The notes: generated by a model from the letters alone, not told the origin. Numbered from the stretch's first letter, positions 16,399 through 25,778 are shown. The stretch: 64,000 bases of DNA from Thermoanaerobaculia bacterium (GCA_017883205.1 JADGNZ010000025.1:1-64000); one strand, 5' to 3'. Translations and numbers: made by a program.

Positions 16399-18801
16399 AT
16401 GACCACCGACCATCTCGATCCTGTTTGCGGCATGACGGTCGATCCCGACCACGCTGCCGGTTCCTCCACTTACCGCGGGCAGACGATCTACTTCTGCGGG
16501 CTCCATTGCAAAAAGAAGTTTGATGCGAACCCTGCGGCGTACGGCGGCGATGCGCAGCCGGCAGTTGCGGCCGCGGCAGACAACTACGTCTGTCCGATGG
16601 ACCCCGAGGTGCGGCAGGATCATCCCGGGGCGTGCCCGAAGTGCGGGATGGCGCTGGAGCCGGAGATGGTGTCCGCGCCGGCGGCGAAGGTTGAGTGGAC
16701 CTGTCCCATGCACCCTGAGGTTGTGCGCGACGCCCCGGGGAGCTGCCCGATCTGCGGGATGGCGCTCGAGCCGCGCACGGTCCAGATCGAGGAGGACAAT
16801 CCTGAGCTGCGCGATATGTCGCGGCGATTCTGGATCAGCGTCGCGCTCACCGCGCCGCTCGTCGCCTTCGCCATGCTGCGGCATCTGCCGGGCGGCGGCA
16901 TGTTCCCGCACGCGCTGATGCCGTGGGCCTCATGGATCGAGCTCACGCTGGCCGCTCCGGTCGTTCTCTGGTGCGGCTGGCCCTTTTTCGAGCGCGCCTG
17001 GAGCTCGCTCGTTTCGCGTCATCTCAACATGTTCACGTTGATCGGGCTCGGCGTGACGGTGGCATTTCTCTACAGTCTTTTCGCGACGCTGCTGCCGAAT
17101 CTCTTTCCGAGCGGGCTTCGCGATCACGCTGGCAACGTCGGCGTGTACTACGAAGCCGCTGCCGCGATCGTTACGCTCGTCCTCCTCGGACAGGTGATGG
17201 AGTTGCGCGCGCGAAGCCGCACCGGCGCTGCGATTCGAGCGCTGCTCGGACTCGCGCCAACGACGGCGCGGCGGATCGATGCCGACGGAACTGAGCACGA
17301 CGTCGCCCTCGATCAGGTCGTCGCCGGTGATCTGCTGCGCGTGCGGCCCGGCGAGAAAGTGCCGGTCGACGGCAGCGTCGTCGAGGGATCGAGCAACATC
17401 GACGAATCGATGGTCTCGGGCGAGCCGCTGCCAGTCGCGAAACACGCCGGCGACCAGGTAGTCGGCGCGACGGTGAACGGCACCGGATCGCTCGTCATGC
17501 GCGCCGAGCACGTCGGCGCAGACACGCTTCTTTCGCGGATCGTGAACATGGTGGCGCAGGCGCAACGCAGCCGCGCGCCGATTCAGAGACTCGCCGATCG
17601 GGTGTCGGGATGGTTCGTCCCGGCCGTGATCGTGATCGCAATCATCACGTTCGTCGTGTGGGCCATCGCCGGCCCGAATCCGCGGCTCGTCTACGCGCTC
17701 GTGAACGCCGTGGCCGTGCTGATCATCGCCTGCCCCTGCGCGCTCGGGCTGGCCACGCCGATGTCGATCATGGTGGCGGTCGGTAAGGGCGCAACGGCCG
17801 GCGTTCTGTTCCGCGATGCGGAAGCGATCGAGGTGCTGCGCACGGTCGACACGCTCGTCATCGACAAGACCGGAACGCTGACGGCCGGCAAGCCGGAAGT
17901 GGTGACCGTCATCGCCGCAACCGGTTTCGACGAAAACGAGCTGCTTCGCCTCGGCGCGAGCGTCGAGCGCGCCAGCGAGCATCCGCTGGCGGCCGCGATC
18001 ATCAGCGCCGCGGAACGCCGAGGCGCGAAGGTGACTGCCGCGACGGAGGTCGAATCGATCAGCGGAAAAGGTGTCCGCGGTTTGGCCGGCGGAAAGCGCG
18101 TGGCACTCGGCAATCGTGCGCTGATGGAGGAGCTAGGCATCGATGCCGCGACACTCGCCGATCGCGCCGAGGCGTTGCGCGTAGACGGCCAGACAGTGAT
18201 GTTCGTGGTCGTCGACGGCGCCATCGCGGCACTCATCGGCGTCGCTGATCCTGTGAAAGAAACAACGGACGAAGCGATCAAAGCACTGCATGCCGAAGGA
18301 CTGCGGATCGTGATGCTTACCGGCGACAACGAGACGACCGCGCGTGCCGTCGCGGCGAAGCTCGGTATCGACGAAGTCATCGCCGAAGTGTTGCCCGATC
18401 AGAAGGCGGAAGCGGTGAAACGTCTGCAGCGGGAAGGGCGCATGGTGGCGATGGCAGGCGACGGCATCAACGACGCTCCTGCGCTGGCGCAAGCGGCGGT
18501 CGGCATCGCCATGGGAACCGGAACCGACGTGGCGATGGAGAGCGCGGGCGTGACGCTCGTGAGCGGCGATCTTCGCGGCATCGTTCGCGCGCTGCGCCTC
18601 AGCAACGCAACCATGCGCAACATCAGACAGAACCTCTTCTTCGCATTCGTCTACAACGCCATCGGCGTGCCGGTTGCCGCCGGCGTGCTGTATCCGTTCT
18701 TCGGCATTCTGCTCAGCCCCATGATCGCCGCGGCAGCGATGAGCTTCAGCTCCGTCTCGGTCATCACGAACGCGCTGCGGCTGAGGAACGCGAAGATCTA
18801 G
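16399..18801 (+). CDS. Copper/heavy-metal-translocating P1B-type ATPase
   Basis: 800-aa inner-membrane pump. Order of domains: YHS domain (residues about 5-48, DPVCGMTV...[10 protein letters not shown]), two CPMHPEV-type heavy-metal-binding modules (about 60-85 and 97-122), membrane helices, actuator domain (SGEPLPV), CPC metal-transport motif (IIACPCALG, about 446), phosphorylated Asp in DKTGTLT (about 489), SEHPLAAAI, and GDGINDAPA (about 687). CPC with CPMHPEV modules points to Cu(I)/Ag(I) export. The longer frame from 16228 was rejected because it crosses the inverted repeat. No metal-responsive regulator is adjacent. Confidence 0.95.
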   Translation: MTTDHLDPVCGMTVDPDHAAGSSTYRGQTIYFCGLHCKKKFDANPAAYGGDAQPAVAAAADNYVCPMDPEVRQDHPGACPKCGMALEPEMVSAPAAKVEWTCPMHPEVVRDAPGSCPICGMALEPRTVQIEEDNPELRDMSRRFWISVALTAPLVAFAMLRHLPGGGMFPHALMPWASWIELTLAAPVVLWCGWPFFERAWSSLVSRHLNMFTLIGLGVTVAFLYSLFATLLPNLFPSGLRDHAGNVGVYYEAAAAIVTLVLLGQVMELRARSRTGAAIRALLGLAPTTARRIDADGTEHDVALDQVVAGDLLRVRPGEKVPVDGSVVEGSSNIDESMVSGEPLPVAKHAGDQVVGATVNGTGSLVMRAEHVGADTLLSRIVNMVAQAQRSRAPIQRLADRVSGWFVPAVIVIAIITFVVWAIAGPNPRLVYALVNAVAVLIIACPCALGLATPMSIMVAVGKGATAGVLFRDAEAIEVLRTVDTLVIDKTGTLTAGKPEVVTVIAATGFDENELLRLGASVERASEHPLAAAIISAAERRGAKVTAATEVESISGKGVRGLAGGKRVALGNRALMEELGIDAATLADRAEALRVDGQTVMFVVVDGAIAALIGVADPVKETTDEAIKALHAEGLRIVMLTGDNETTARAVAAKLGIDEVIAEVLPDQKAEAVKRLQREGRMVAMAGDGINDAPALAQAAVGIAMGTGTDVAMESAGVTLVSGDLRGIVRALRLSNATMRNIRQNLFFAFVYNAIGVPVAAGVLYPFFGILLSPMIAAAAMSFSSVSVITNALRLRNAKI

Positions 18802-18813
18802 CAAGACCTTTTT

Positions 18814-18878
18814 AACCACAGAGGCACAGAGGTCGCAGAGAACGGCGTCAACTCTGCGTCCTCAGTGTCTCTGTGGTT
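18814..18878. repeat. Inverted repeat, ACCACAGAGGCACAGAG type
   Basis: The left arm begins AACCACAGAGGCACAGAGG and the right arm ends with its near complement at 18852-18878. A second member lies at 32736-32799. It sits right after the copper ATPase and may fold into a long stem in the transcript. Confidence 0.85.
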
Positions 18879-18883
18879 CATTC

Positions 18884-19027
18884 TTACATCGCGTAGAAGA
18901 ACTCTTCCCTCACGATCTTTCCGTTTGCAACCGTGTAGAGCGCGACCTCGTCCATCGCCATTCTCTTGCCGATCGCAGCGATGCCCATCGCGATTGCGGC
19001 GGCGTAACGGAACGGGGCGGAGGTCAT
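18884..19027 (-). pseudogene. SnoaL/NTF2-like C-terminal remnant
   Basis: A 47-codon minus-strand frame reads APFRYAAAIAMGIAAIGKRM, then MDEVALYTVANGKIVREEFF and a stop. The second part is typical of the last strands of SnoaL/NTF2-like ketosteroid-isomerase folds, but the first two thirds of the fold are missing. The frame stays open upstream only into the end of the next gene. A decayed or truncated gene is the best reading. Confidence 0.5.
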
Positions 19028-19063
19028 CAGGCGAATCTTGAGTTTAGCAGCGCATGATCTGGT

Positions 19064-20743
19064 TCAACGGTGCGCCAGCGAACGCAGCACGGTCGACGCC
19101 AGGTCGAGCGGATCGATCGGTTTCTTCAGGTACTCGTCGAACCCGGCGGCGAGCGCATATTGCCGCTCTTCCGGCCGGCCGAACGCGGTTAGCGCGATCA
19201 CCGGAGTCGTGTTTGCCGGCGCGGGCAGCGCCCGGACCGCGCGCACGAATGCGTATCCGTCCTCCTCGGGCATCGCCAGATCGCAAACGACGACGTCGGG
19301 GCTCGCACTGCGGAAGCGCTCCAGTCCCTGGCGCACGGAGCTGGCTATGCAGACATCAGCACCCGCGCGCCGGAACACCGCGATGACGAGATCGCGCGTA
19401 AGCGCCTGATCGTCGATGACGAGGATGTGGATGCCAGTCAGCTTCGGCAGTTCCGACGCGGATGCGCTCGTGAACGGAGTCTCTGTCCGCGGCGCGATGC
19501 GCTTTACCACTGGCGTCGATTCCATGGTCGGAAACTCGACCGTGAAGATGGCACCGCGGCCCGCGCCGTCGCTTGCGGCGCGGATGCGGCCGCCATGAAG
19601 CTCGACCAGCGAGCGCACGATCGACAGGCCGAGTCCGAGCCCTTCGTGCGAGCGCGTCATCGTCCCATCTTCCTGGCTGAAAGGCTCGAAGATATGCGGC
19701 AGGTAATCGGGCTCGATCCCTTTGCCGTTGTCCTGCACGGTGAGCCGCAGGATGGAATCGGTCTGCACGAGCCGAACGGTGATGGCGCCGCCGATGGGTG
19801 TGAACTTCACGGCGTTCGAGAGGAGATTCCAGATGATCTGCTGCAGCCGGCCCTCGTCGCCAAGAATGCAGGGAAGCCGCGGCGTCACGCTGACCAGGAT
19901 CTCGATTCCTTTCGCGGCCGCGGCCGGATGCACCGTCGTCATCGCCGCCTGGAGCACGGAGCTGACGTCGATCGGGACCGGCTTGAAGGTCATCTTGCCG
20001 GCCACGATCCGGGAGACGTCGAGCACATCGTCGATGAGCTGGGCCTGAATCTCCGCGCTTTTCTCGATGGCATCGAGTGCTTCGCGCGTCTCGCTTTCGG
20101 ACAGCCCCAGTTTGAGCATGCGCGCCCACCCGAGTACGGCGGTCATCGGCGTGCGCAACTCGTGCGAGAGGGTGGCCAGGAACTGATCCTTGCGGCGGTT
20201 GGCGTCTTCGAGCGTCTTCTGCGCGAGCAGCTCGTCGGTGATGTCGCGAAACTCGAGGACGGCGCCCGCGGCGCGGCCGTCGCGTTGCAGCGGCGAGACG
20301 GCGCACGAGACGGGAAAGGTCGATCCGTCCCTGCGCATGAAGATGTCGCGATGTTTCTTGAGCGGCGTCATCTTCTCGCGCGCGTTCCGGATCGGACACT
20401 CCGCCGCGGGGTGGCCTCCCCGCTCGACCGGCACGTGAAGAAGATCGTGAAGCGACGCCGAGGCCATCTCTTCCAAAGTGTGGCCGGTCTCCTCGATGGC
20501 TGCGGGATTCATGTACGTAGTGATGCCGCGGTCGTTCAGCATGAGCAGTCCCGAGGCGGCGTTCTCGGCGATCGTCCGGATGAGCTCATTCGCCCTCTCC
20601 AGCTCCTCGGTGCGCAACTCGAGCGCTTCCTTGGCCGCGACGAGCTCCTGCTCGGAACGCTGCCGCGCCAGCAGGATGCTTTGCGAGTTTTGAATCGCGC
20701 CCGAACGGAGCCGCCCTTCCTCATCGTCGTGTACCAACGCCAC
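19064..20743 (-). CDS. Cytosolic PAS hybrid histidine kinase
   Basis: 559-aa protein. A short coiled coil (residues about 28-55) leads into a PAS domain (about 55-175, IRTIAENAASGLLMLNDRGI). The HisKA box LSHELRTPMTAVLGW has the phospho-His at about 194. The HATPase has NLLSNAVKFTP, DNGKGI and GLGLGLS. A C-terminal receiver domain carries the phospho-Asp in VVCDLAMPEEDGY (about 489) and ends EYLKKPIDP. There is no membrane segment, so it senses a cytosolic signal. Start is GTG. No output response regulator is adjacent; the receiver may feed a phosphorelay. Confidence 0.92.
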   Translation of the reverse strand: MALVHDDEEGRLRSGAIQNSQSILLARQRSEQELVAAKEALELRTEELERANELIRTIAENAASGLLMLNDRGITTYMNPAAIEETGHTLEEMASASLHDLLHVPVERGGHPAAECPIRNAREKMTPLKKHRDIFMRRDGSTFPVSCAVSPLQRDGRAAGAVLEFRDITDELLAQKTLEDANRRKDQFLATLSHELRTPMTAVLGWARMLKLGLSESETREALDAIEKSAEIQAQLIDDVLDVSRIVAGKMTFKPVPIDVSSVLQAAMTTVHPAAAAKGIEILVSVTPRLPCILGDEGRLQQIIWNLLSNAVKFTPIGGAITVRLVQTDSILRLTVQDNGKGIEPDYLPHIFEPFSQEDGTMTRSHEGLGLGLSIVRSLVELHGGRIRAASDGAGRGAIFTVEFPTMESTPVVKRIAPRTETPFTSASASELPKLTGIHILVIDDQALTRDLVIAVFRRAGADVCIASSVRQGLERFRSASPDVVVCDLAMPEEDGYAFVRAVRALPAPANTTPVIALTAFGRPEERQYALAAGFDEYLKKPIDPLDLASTVLRSLAHR

Positions 20744-20795
20744 GTCTCAGTTGCCCCCGAGCCGTTCTACTGCGAGAGCGGTGCCGTCGACGTTT

Positions 20796-20879
20796 GATCC
20801 GCAGATGTCGCAGATAGAAACAGATAAAAGCCAGTCACGGTGCCTCTATCTGCGTCTCATCTGCGTTATCTGCGGATGA
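20796..20879. repeat. Inverted repeat, ATCCGCAGATG type
   Basis: Arms GATCCGCAGATGTCGCAGAT and its near complement at the right end. The right end overlaps the stop region of the amidohydrolase gene, so the element supplies its terminal codons. A full relative is at 37511-37584 and a half copy at about 37262-37290. Confidence 0.8.
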
Positions 20880-22077
20880 CTCTTCCGCTCTTCATCACGA
20901 ACGACACATGCGACAGTGCCGTGATGTCGCGCAACGGGTTGCCGTCCACGGCGATCAGATCGGCCTCGTAACCGCCGGCGATCGTCCCCACGCGGTCACC
21001 GAGGCCGAGCGACTCCGCGGCAAGGGACGTCGCCGACGTGATCGCGTCCATCGCCTTCTGCCCGCCGGTCGCAACGCGGTACTCGAGCTCCTGAAAGTTC
21101 CGGCCGTGCGATCCGGCCACCGCGTCGGTCCCGAAGACGATCTTCAGCCGCGGCGTGGCCAGGCCGAGCTGGAAGACGTGCAGCGCCTTCGGCACCGCCA
21201 GCTTCATCTGCGCAAAACCTTCGTCGGTGTAGTTGCCGATGCCGAGGTAGTGGGACTTGTTCTCGAAGTAATTGCGGAAGACGAGGTCGATGTTGGGATC
21301 GAAATACGTGCCGTGCGCCGCCATCAGATCGAGCTCCGGCTGCCCGATCAGCGCGCCATGCTCGATCGATGTGCAGCCCGCGAGCACGGCGCGCCGCACG
21401 CTCTCGGGCCCATGCGCGTGAACCGCCACGCGGAGGTTATGCTTCTTGGCCTCGCCGCAGATCGCATCCATCTGCTCCTGCGACATGGTCGGTCCGCCGC
21501 CGCTGCGAATGCTCTCCGACGCAAAGACTTTGACGACGTCCGCTCCCTCGCCGGCCAGCTTGCCGACCGCCGCGCGCAACGCTTCGGGCGTCAGCTTGTC
21601 GTCGAAAATCGGCTCGATGGCCGTGAGAATGCGCGGTCCGGGCAGCGTGCCGCGGGCGATGGCATCCCGCAACGGCTTGTCCACAGGCGCACCAAGCGAC
21701 TGTACGGTGGTGATGCCGCCTTCCAACGTACGCACCGCATTCTCGGCCGCGTAAAGCACGGTCTCCTGCGGCGTCTCATTCCGATCGGTCTCATCGTCAT
21801 GCGACCGCCCATCCTTCGCATCGAAGTGCCAGCCGATGTGCACATGCGTATCGACCCCGCCCGGCATGATGGTGCGGTCGCCGAGGTCGATGGTGACGTC
21901 CTTCAACGCCGAGGCGTGCGGGATGATCCTCACGATCCTTGATCCATCAACGACGACCGCCGCATCCTCGACGACGTTCCCCCGCCCATCGATGACCCGC
22001 GCCGCGCGGATGACGACGGGCTGTGCCGTGGCGGTGGTGGCGAAGAAGAGGGCGAGGAGGAGGGTTCTCATCGACAT
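20866..22077 (-). CDS. Exported amidohydrolase-family protein
   Basis: 403-aa metal-dependent hydrolase with a signal peptide (residues 1-19, ending ATAQ). Amidohydrolase landmarks are in order: MPGGVDTHVHIG (HxH), carboxylated-Lys candidate in VVKVFAS, HAHG, SIEHGAL, and FGTDAVAGSHG (catalytic Asp). The set matches imidazolonepropionase/prolidase-like amidohydrolases common in periplasmic peptide use. Start is 22077 or 22071 (MSM). Several other exported hydrolases are encoded in this window. Confidence 0.9.
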   Translation of the reverse strand: MSMRTLLLALFFATTATAQPVVIRAARVIDGRGNVVEDAAVVVDGSRIVRIIPHASALKDVTIDLGDRTIMPGGVDTHVHIGWHFDAKDGRSHDDETDRNETPQETVLYAAENAVRTLEGGITTVQSLGAPVDKPLRDAIARGTLPGPRILTAIEPIFDDKLTPEALRAAVGKLAGEGADVVKVFASESIRSGGGPTMSQEQMDAICGEAKKHNLRVAVHAHGPESVRRAVLAGCTSIEHGALIGQPELDLMAAHGTYFDPNIDLVFRNYFENKSHYLGIGNYTDEGFAQMKLAVPKALHVFQLGLATPRLKIVFGTDAVAGSHGRNFQELEYRVATGGQKAMDAITSATSLAAESLGLGDRVGTIAGGYEADLIAVDGNPLRDITALSHVSFVMKSGRVIRR

Positions 22078-22144
22078 AGTCTAGTGAAATGTCGTAGTTG
22101 CGCGGTTCGCAGATGGTAGAAGCCGAGCGTGTGGGCTAGCTGTC

Positions 22145-22546
22145 CGCGCGGTGAAACATCCGGTCCGCGCGGTAAACCCTCGGGGTCGCGCGGTAAACCC
22201 TCCGGGTCGCGCGGTAAACCCTCGGGGTCGCACGGTAAACCCTCGGGGTTCGCACAGAATACCCAAGGGTTCGCATGGAAAACCCCGAGGTTCGCACGGT
22301 AAACCCTCCGGGTCAGCACTGAATACCCAAGGGTTCGCATGGAAAACCCTCAGGTTCGCACGGAATACCCAAGGGTCCGCATGGAAAACCCTCAGGTCTG
22401 CACGGAAAACCCTCGGGTCCGCACTGAATACCCAAGGGTCCACATGGAAAACCCTCAGGTCCGCGCGGTAAACCCTCGGGTCCACACTGAATACCCAAGG
22501 GTCCGGCATGGAAAACCCAAGGATCCGCGCGGTAAACCCTCGGGTT
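22145..22546. repeat. 21-bp tandem array, about 19 units in three types
   Basis: About 19 units of 21 bp (one indel). Three variants alternate: A with CGGTAAACCCTCGGG, B with CTGAATACCCAAGGG and C with TGGAAAACCCTCAGG. After four starting A units the order becomes largely A-B-C or B-C, a 63-bp higher-order repeat. All frames stay open because 21 is a multiple of three, which makes false ORFs on both strands. There are no unique spacers, so it is not CRISPR. Confidence 0.92.
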
Positions 22547-22576
22547 CGCGACGAATTTTCGACCGCCGCCCTGACA

Positions 22577-22628
22577 GCACTCGGGCGAGGACGCCCGAGT
22601 GCCCGCGGTCGAGACGACCGCACTCCTT
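22577..22628. repeat. Hairpin plus CCGCGGTCGAGACGACCG element
   Basis: GCACTCGGGCG, loop AGGA and its exact complement (22577-22602), then CCGCGGTCGAGACGACCG and ACTCCTTT. The same tail follows a different hairpin at 55870-55919, so the two are members of one dispersed family. Between this element and 22750 I see no gene. Confidence 0.75.
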
Positions 22629-22750
22629 TCGACGTGCATGCATCGCAGAGCTGAGGAGTGTGGGCGTCCCGCCTCGGTGGTTGGATCCGACCTGGAAGAC
22701 AAGCCCGAGCCCTAGCGCTGTCCAGCCGCCGAATCGCCACCGAACCTCGC

Positions 22751-22779
22751 TTGACAGATTGATGCGTGCTGCGTACGTT
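22751..22779 (+). promoter_or_regulatory. Candidate promoter of the VapB-like gene
   Basis: A consensus TTGACA (22751-22756), 17-bp spacer, then TACGTT (22774-22779). The transcript would begin around 22786, only a few bases before the ATG at 22789. No Shine-Dalgarno is present, so the mRNA may be leaderless. Confidence 0.45.
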
Positions 22780-22788
22780 CTGATACGC

Positions 22789-23043
22789 ATGAGAACAACC
22801 GTACGGCTCGATCCTCATCTTCTCGCCGAGGCCAAGAGAGTTGCGGCGTCGAGCGGCAAAACCCTGACGTCGGTAATCGAAGACGCACTGCGCGAGTCTC
22901 TCGGCCGGCGACGTGAGCCGCGAGCGGTGTCAAGCGGGAAGCTCCCCACATTCCGCGGACAAGGGCTTCGTCCGGGCGTCAATCTGGACGATAGTGCCGC
23001 CCTGCTCGAGTTGATGGAGAGCGATCGTGATTCTGATCTCTGA
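22789..23043 (+). CDS. VapB-type ribbon-helix-helix antitoxin (orphan)
   Basis: 84-aa protein. MRTTVRLDPHLLAEAKRVA, then SGKTLTSVIEDALRESLGRR is a standard RHH/VapB DNA-binding domain. The tail (FRGQGLRPGVNLDDSAALLELME) is the usual toxin-binding part. ATG 22789 begins the RHH strand; 22762 is an in-frame alternative. A normal vapC would start at the GTG at 23027 inside its last codons, but that frame closes after 14 codons, so the antitoxin has no intact partner here. Confidence 0.8.
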   Translation: MRTTVRLDPHLLAEAKRVAASSGKTLTSVIEDALRESLGRRREPRAVSSGKLPTFRGQGLRPGVNLDDSAALLELMESDRDSDL

Positions 23044-23071
23044 TCCCTGCTCTCTGACCCTTGATCTCTGA
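23027..23071 (+). pseudogene. Possible vapC start remnant
   Basis: GTG ATT CTG ATC TCT GAT encodes MILISD, matching the MILIDxN-type start of PIN toxins, overlapping the vapB end as expected. The frame stops at 23069-23071 within a low-complexity TCTGATC-type repeat. The rest of the PIN domain is absent. This is suggestive only, because the repeat alone could produce the match. Confidence 0.25.
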
Positions 23072-23100
23072 TTTCCACCCACACCCGCTACACTCATCGC

Positions 23101-24165
23101 GTGCAGATTCTTACCCGCGCGTACCGCGGCGATCACGTTGAGTCGTTTCACACCGGATCGATTGCTGTCGTCGACTCGCTGGGACGCCTCGTCGCCTATG
23201 CCGGCGAGCCGGGCCTTCGAACCTGCCTGCGCTCGGCGGCAAAGCCGTTTCAGGCCATCCCTCTTCTCGAATACGGCGGCCTCGAGGAGTACGAGCTCTC
23301 GGGCGAGGAGCTGGCGCTCACCTGCTCATCGCACGGAGGCGAGCCGGTGCATGTCGCCACCGCGGCGGCGCTGTTGCGCAAAGGCGAGTTCGACGAAACC
23401 GATCTGCTCTGCGGCGCGCACATGCCGTATGACGAGAAGTCGGCGGCGGAGTTGCGCGCGTCCGGCGAAGAGCCATCGCCGCTTCACAACAACTGCTCCG
23501 GAAAACATGCCGGGATGCTGCTGGCGACGCAGGTGATGGACGTTCCCGCGGCGCGTTACATCGACGCGGATCATCCGCTGCAGGAGACCATGCGCGCGAC
23601 GCTCAGCGATTTCGCCGGTCTCGATCCGGAGGAGATTCCGATCGCCGTCGATGGCTGCGGCGTACCCGCCTTTTTTCTCTCGCTCCACCGCGCGGCATTT
23701 GCCTACGCGCGTCTCATGGCCACGAGCGCCGGTGCCGCGCCGGGAGCGCTGCAGCGGTACTCCACGAGCACCGAGCACATCGTCGGAGCGATGACGGCGT
23801 TTCCTTACTATGTCGCCGGAGCCTGGAGCATCACCACGCCGCTCATGAAGGCATTCGATGGCGAGCTGCTGGCGAAGGAAGGGGCGGAGGGTTTTTACAC
23901 GATGGCACTCGCGCCCTCGCTGGCCTCGACATTGACCGGACGCCTCGGCCTCGCGGATGATGTGTCCTTAGGCATCGCCCTGAAGATCCACGATGGCTCG
24001 ATGGTGCGCGGCCGTTATCCCGTGATTCTGAGGACGCTCGAGCTTCTCGGCGTCGACATCGCCACGGCCCCCGATCTGCAACAGTTCCGAAAGCTGCCGG
24101 TCGCAAACGTGGCCGGAGCGATCGTCGGCGAAGTCCGCGCCGAATTCGACCTGGAGATTTTGTAG
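23101..24165 (+). CDS. Asparaginase, rhizobial AnsA-type family
   Basis: 354-aa protein from a GTG start. It matches the L-asparaginase family of the Rhizobium etli type: LRSAAKPFQAIPLL, ALTCSSHGGEP, HNNCSGKHAGML and VDGCGVPAFFLSLHRAA (Ser/Lys and Cys active-site pair in the first three motifs). It should hydrolyse asparagine to aspartate and ammonia. There is no signal peptide, so it is cytosolic. It is distinct from E. coli-type asparaginases I and II. Confidence 0.9.
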   Translation: MQILTRAYRGDHVESFHTGSIAVVDSLGRLVAYAGEPGLRTCLRSAAKPFQAIPLLEYGGLEEYELSGEELALTCSSHGGEPVHVATAAALLRKGEFDETDLLCGAHMPYDEKSAAELRASGEEPSPLHNNCSGKHAGMLLATQVMDVPAARYIDADHPLQETMRATLSDFAGLDPEEIPIAVDGCGVPAFFLSLHRAAFAYARLMATSAGAAPGALQRYSTSTEHIVGAMTAFPYYVAGAWSITTPLMKAFDGELLAKEGAEGFYTMALAPSLASTLTGRLGLADDVSLGIALKIHDGSMVRGRYPVILRTLELLGVDIATAPDLQQFRKLPVANVAGAIVGEVRAEFDLEIL

Positions 24166-24172
24166 AAAGGAT

Positions 24173-24244
24173 GAACGATGAAGGGTGAGGGATGAACAGT
24201 TGATCGGAGGCGTTCATCCTTCAGCCTTCATCCTTCATCATTTA
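24173..24244. repeat. Inverted repeat, GGATGAACGATGAAGG type
   Basis: Purine-rich left part (AGGATGAACGATGAAGG) and pyrimidine-rich right part (TTCATCCTTCAGCCTTCATC) pair across the middle. A second member is at about 28645-28728. Confidence 0.7.
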
Positions 24245-24253
24245 AGGAGCGTC

Positions 24254-24667
24254 ATGCGCAACGCAATTCTTCTAACGATGCTTTCGATCACGGCCGCTTC
24301 CTGCAACACCATCGGCGTCTCGAAAACGACCGGTGGCTTCAGCGAGATCTCGCCCGCGGTGGCGGCGGAGATGATCCTCGACAGCCAGCAGATCGTCGTG
24401 ATTGATGTCCGCTCCACGGCAGACTATCGCGGCCCGGAAGGGCACATCGCCGGAGCCATCAATGCTCCGTTCGACGTGATCGAGACGCGGTTGCCGGAGC
24501 TGTTGCCGTACCAGAACCAGACCGTGCTCGTCTATGGTGAGACATCGACCGATGGCGCGGTGGCAGCCCAACTGCTCACCGTCGCCGGCTTCCGGAACAT
24601 CGTCCACGTCAACGGCGGCATCAAGAATTGGATTGAACACGGCTACCGCACTGTTAATGCGCAGTGA
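24254..24667 (+). CDS. Rhodanese-fold lipoprotein, active Cys missing
   Basis: 137-aa protein with a lipoprotein signal (TAASC, Cys at 17) and a rhodanese domain: VVIDVRSTADYRGPEGHIAGA is the classical first motif, and VNGGIKNWIEHGY the last. Where active rhodaneses have the catalytic Cys loop (VYC-x-x-G-x-R-S), this reads VYGETSTDGAVAA, so sulfur transfer is unlikely. It may be a binding or structural domain at the membrane. A good AAGGAGC Shine-Dalgarno precedes the ATG. A DsbA-like gene begins 30 bp downstream, so the two are probably co-transcribed. Confidence 0.85.
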   Translation: MRNAILLTMLSITAASCNTIGVSKTTGGFSEISPAVAAEMILDSQQIVVIDVRSTADYRGPEGHIAGAINAPFDVIETRLPELLPYQNQTVLVYGETSTDGAVAAQLLTVAGFRNIVHVNGGIKNWIEHGYRTVNAQ

Positions 24668-24697
24668 CCTGAATCCGATTCGAGGAAGAACCAAACT

Positions 24698-25771
24698 ATG
24701 AAACGAGTCCTGATGGCCACCGCGGTGGCACTTCTCCCCTTCTGTGCGCAGGCGCAAATGGCCCCTTCGCTCAGCGTCGCGCTGAAGAACTACGCCGTGC
24801 GCTCGTCGGCCCAGTGTCCTGATAACCGCATCGCGGTCGACCCCGTCAGCGGCGTCAACGGCGGACCAACCGGATTCTCCCTCTACCAATTGACGCAGGA
24901 GTCGTCCGACCCGAGCTGCCAGCGCAAGACGTACCTGCTCTTTTCTCCGGCCACGTCGCAGGTTTTGATCGGAACGATCTTCGGCCTCGAACAGGACGGT
25001 AAGACGCCCGCGGCGAAGATCGCCGAAGTGGCAGGCGCCGCACTCAAGAGCAAAGTCGTCGCCACCATCGCTCCCTTTCCCCTGCCCGACGGCATCCACG
25101 CGGTCGCGATCACGAAGCAGTCGAAAGAGGCCGGAGGCGCCTTCACCTACAACGGCTTCCTCGACGCCTCGAACAACTATCTGATCGTCGGCACCCGAGG
25201 AAATCTGCGCAACGACCCGGGCAAGGCGCTGATCGAATCGATCGGCCTCGCCGGCGCAACCCGCCGCGGCAATCCGAAGGCGAAAGTTCAGATCGTCGAG
25301 CTGTCCGACTTCGAGTGCCCCACCTGCGGGCGCGCGCACAAGAAGGTCGAGCCGATCATCGCGAAGAATCTGGACAAGGTCGACTACTACCGCCTCGACC
25401 TGCCTCTCTTCGAGCATCACGAATGGGCTCTCAGCGCCGCCCTCGGCGCGCGTGCGCTCGCCAAAGTGGCGCCATCCAAGTACTGGAGCTACGTCAACTT
25501 CGTGTTCGAGAATCAGGAGACGATCGGCAAGCAGCCGTTCGACACGGTCCTCAAGAATTTCGCCGACGACAACGACGTGAACTGGAAAGCGGTCGAGAAG
25601 ATCTACCGCTCCCCTGCCGAGAAAAAGGCGCTCATCGATCAAGTGAGCCGCGCGTTCGATAACGGCGTCCTTTCGACGCCGACCTACATCGTGAACGGCC
25701 AGGTCCTCGGCTTCGGCCCCGAGGGATCATTCACGATCGACGCGATCAAGAAAGCGCTCGGCGTGAAGTAG
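24698..25771 (+). CDS. Exported DsbA/thioredoxin-fold protein
   Basis: 357-aa protein with a signal peptide (residues 1-19, ending AQAQ). The N-terminal domain (about 25-170) is of unknown type. The C-terminal domain (about 185-355) is a DsbA-like fold with active site CPTC (206-209, in SDFECPTCGRAHKK) and cis-Pro loop STPTYIVNG (near 327). It probably oxidises or shuffles thiols in the periplasm. Its neighbour is the inactive rhodanese lipoprotein. Confidence 0.9.
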   Translation: MKRVLMATAVALLPFCAQAQMAPSLSVALKNYAVRSSAQCPDNRIAVDPVSGVNGGPTGFSLYQLTQESSDPSCQRKTYLLFSPATSQVLIGTIFGLEQDGKTPAAKIAEVAGAALKSKVVATIAPFPLPDGIHAVAITKQSKEAGGAFTYNGFLDASNNYLIVGTRGNLRNDPGKALIESIGLAGATRRGNPKAKVQIVELSDFECPTCGRAHKKVEPIIAKNLDKVDYYRLDLPLFEHHEWALSAALGARALAKVAPSKYWSYVNFVFENQETIGKQPFDTVLKNFADDNDVNWKAVEKIYRSPAEKKALIDQVSRAFDNGVLSTPTYIVNGQVLGFGPEGSFTIDAIKKALGVK

Positions 25772-25778
25772 GAGCGAA

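Noticed and set aside
16930-17982. 350-codon antisense frame over the copper ATPase
   Set aside because: Shadow of a strongly conserved P1B ATPase; high-GC third positions keep the opposite strand open.
22145-22546. Possible CRISPR array
   Set aside because: Units are contiguous 21-mers without unique spacers, and no cas gene is near.
22081-22818. Minus-strand frames with DPEGLPR-like heptads
   Set aside because: By-products of the 21-bp array, with no signal, start site or family match.
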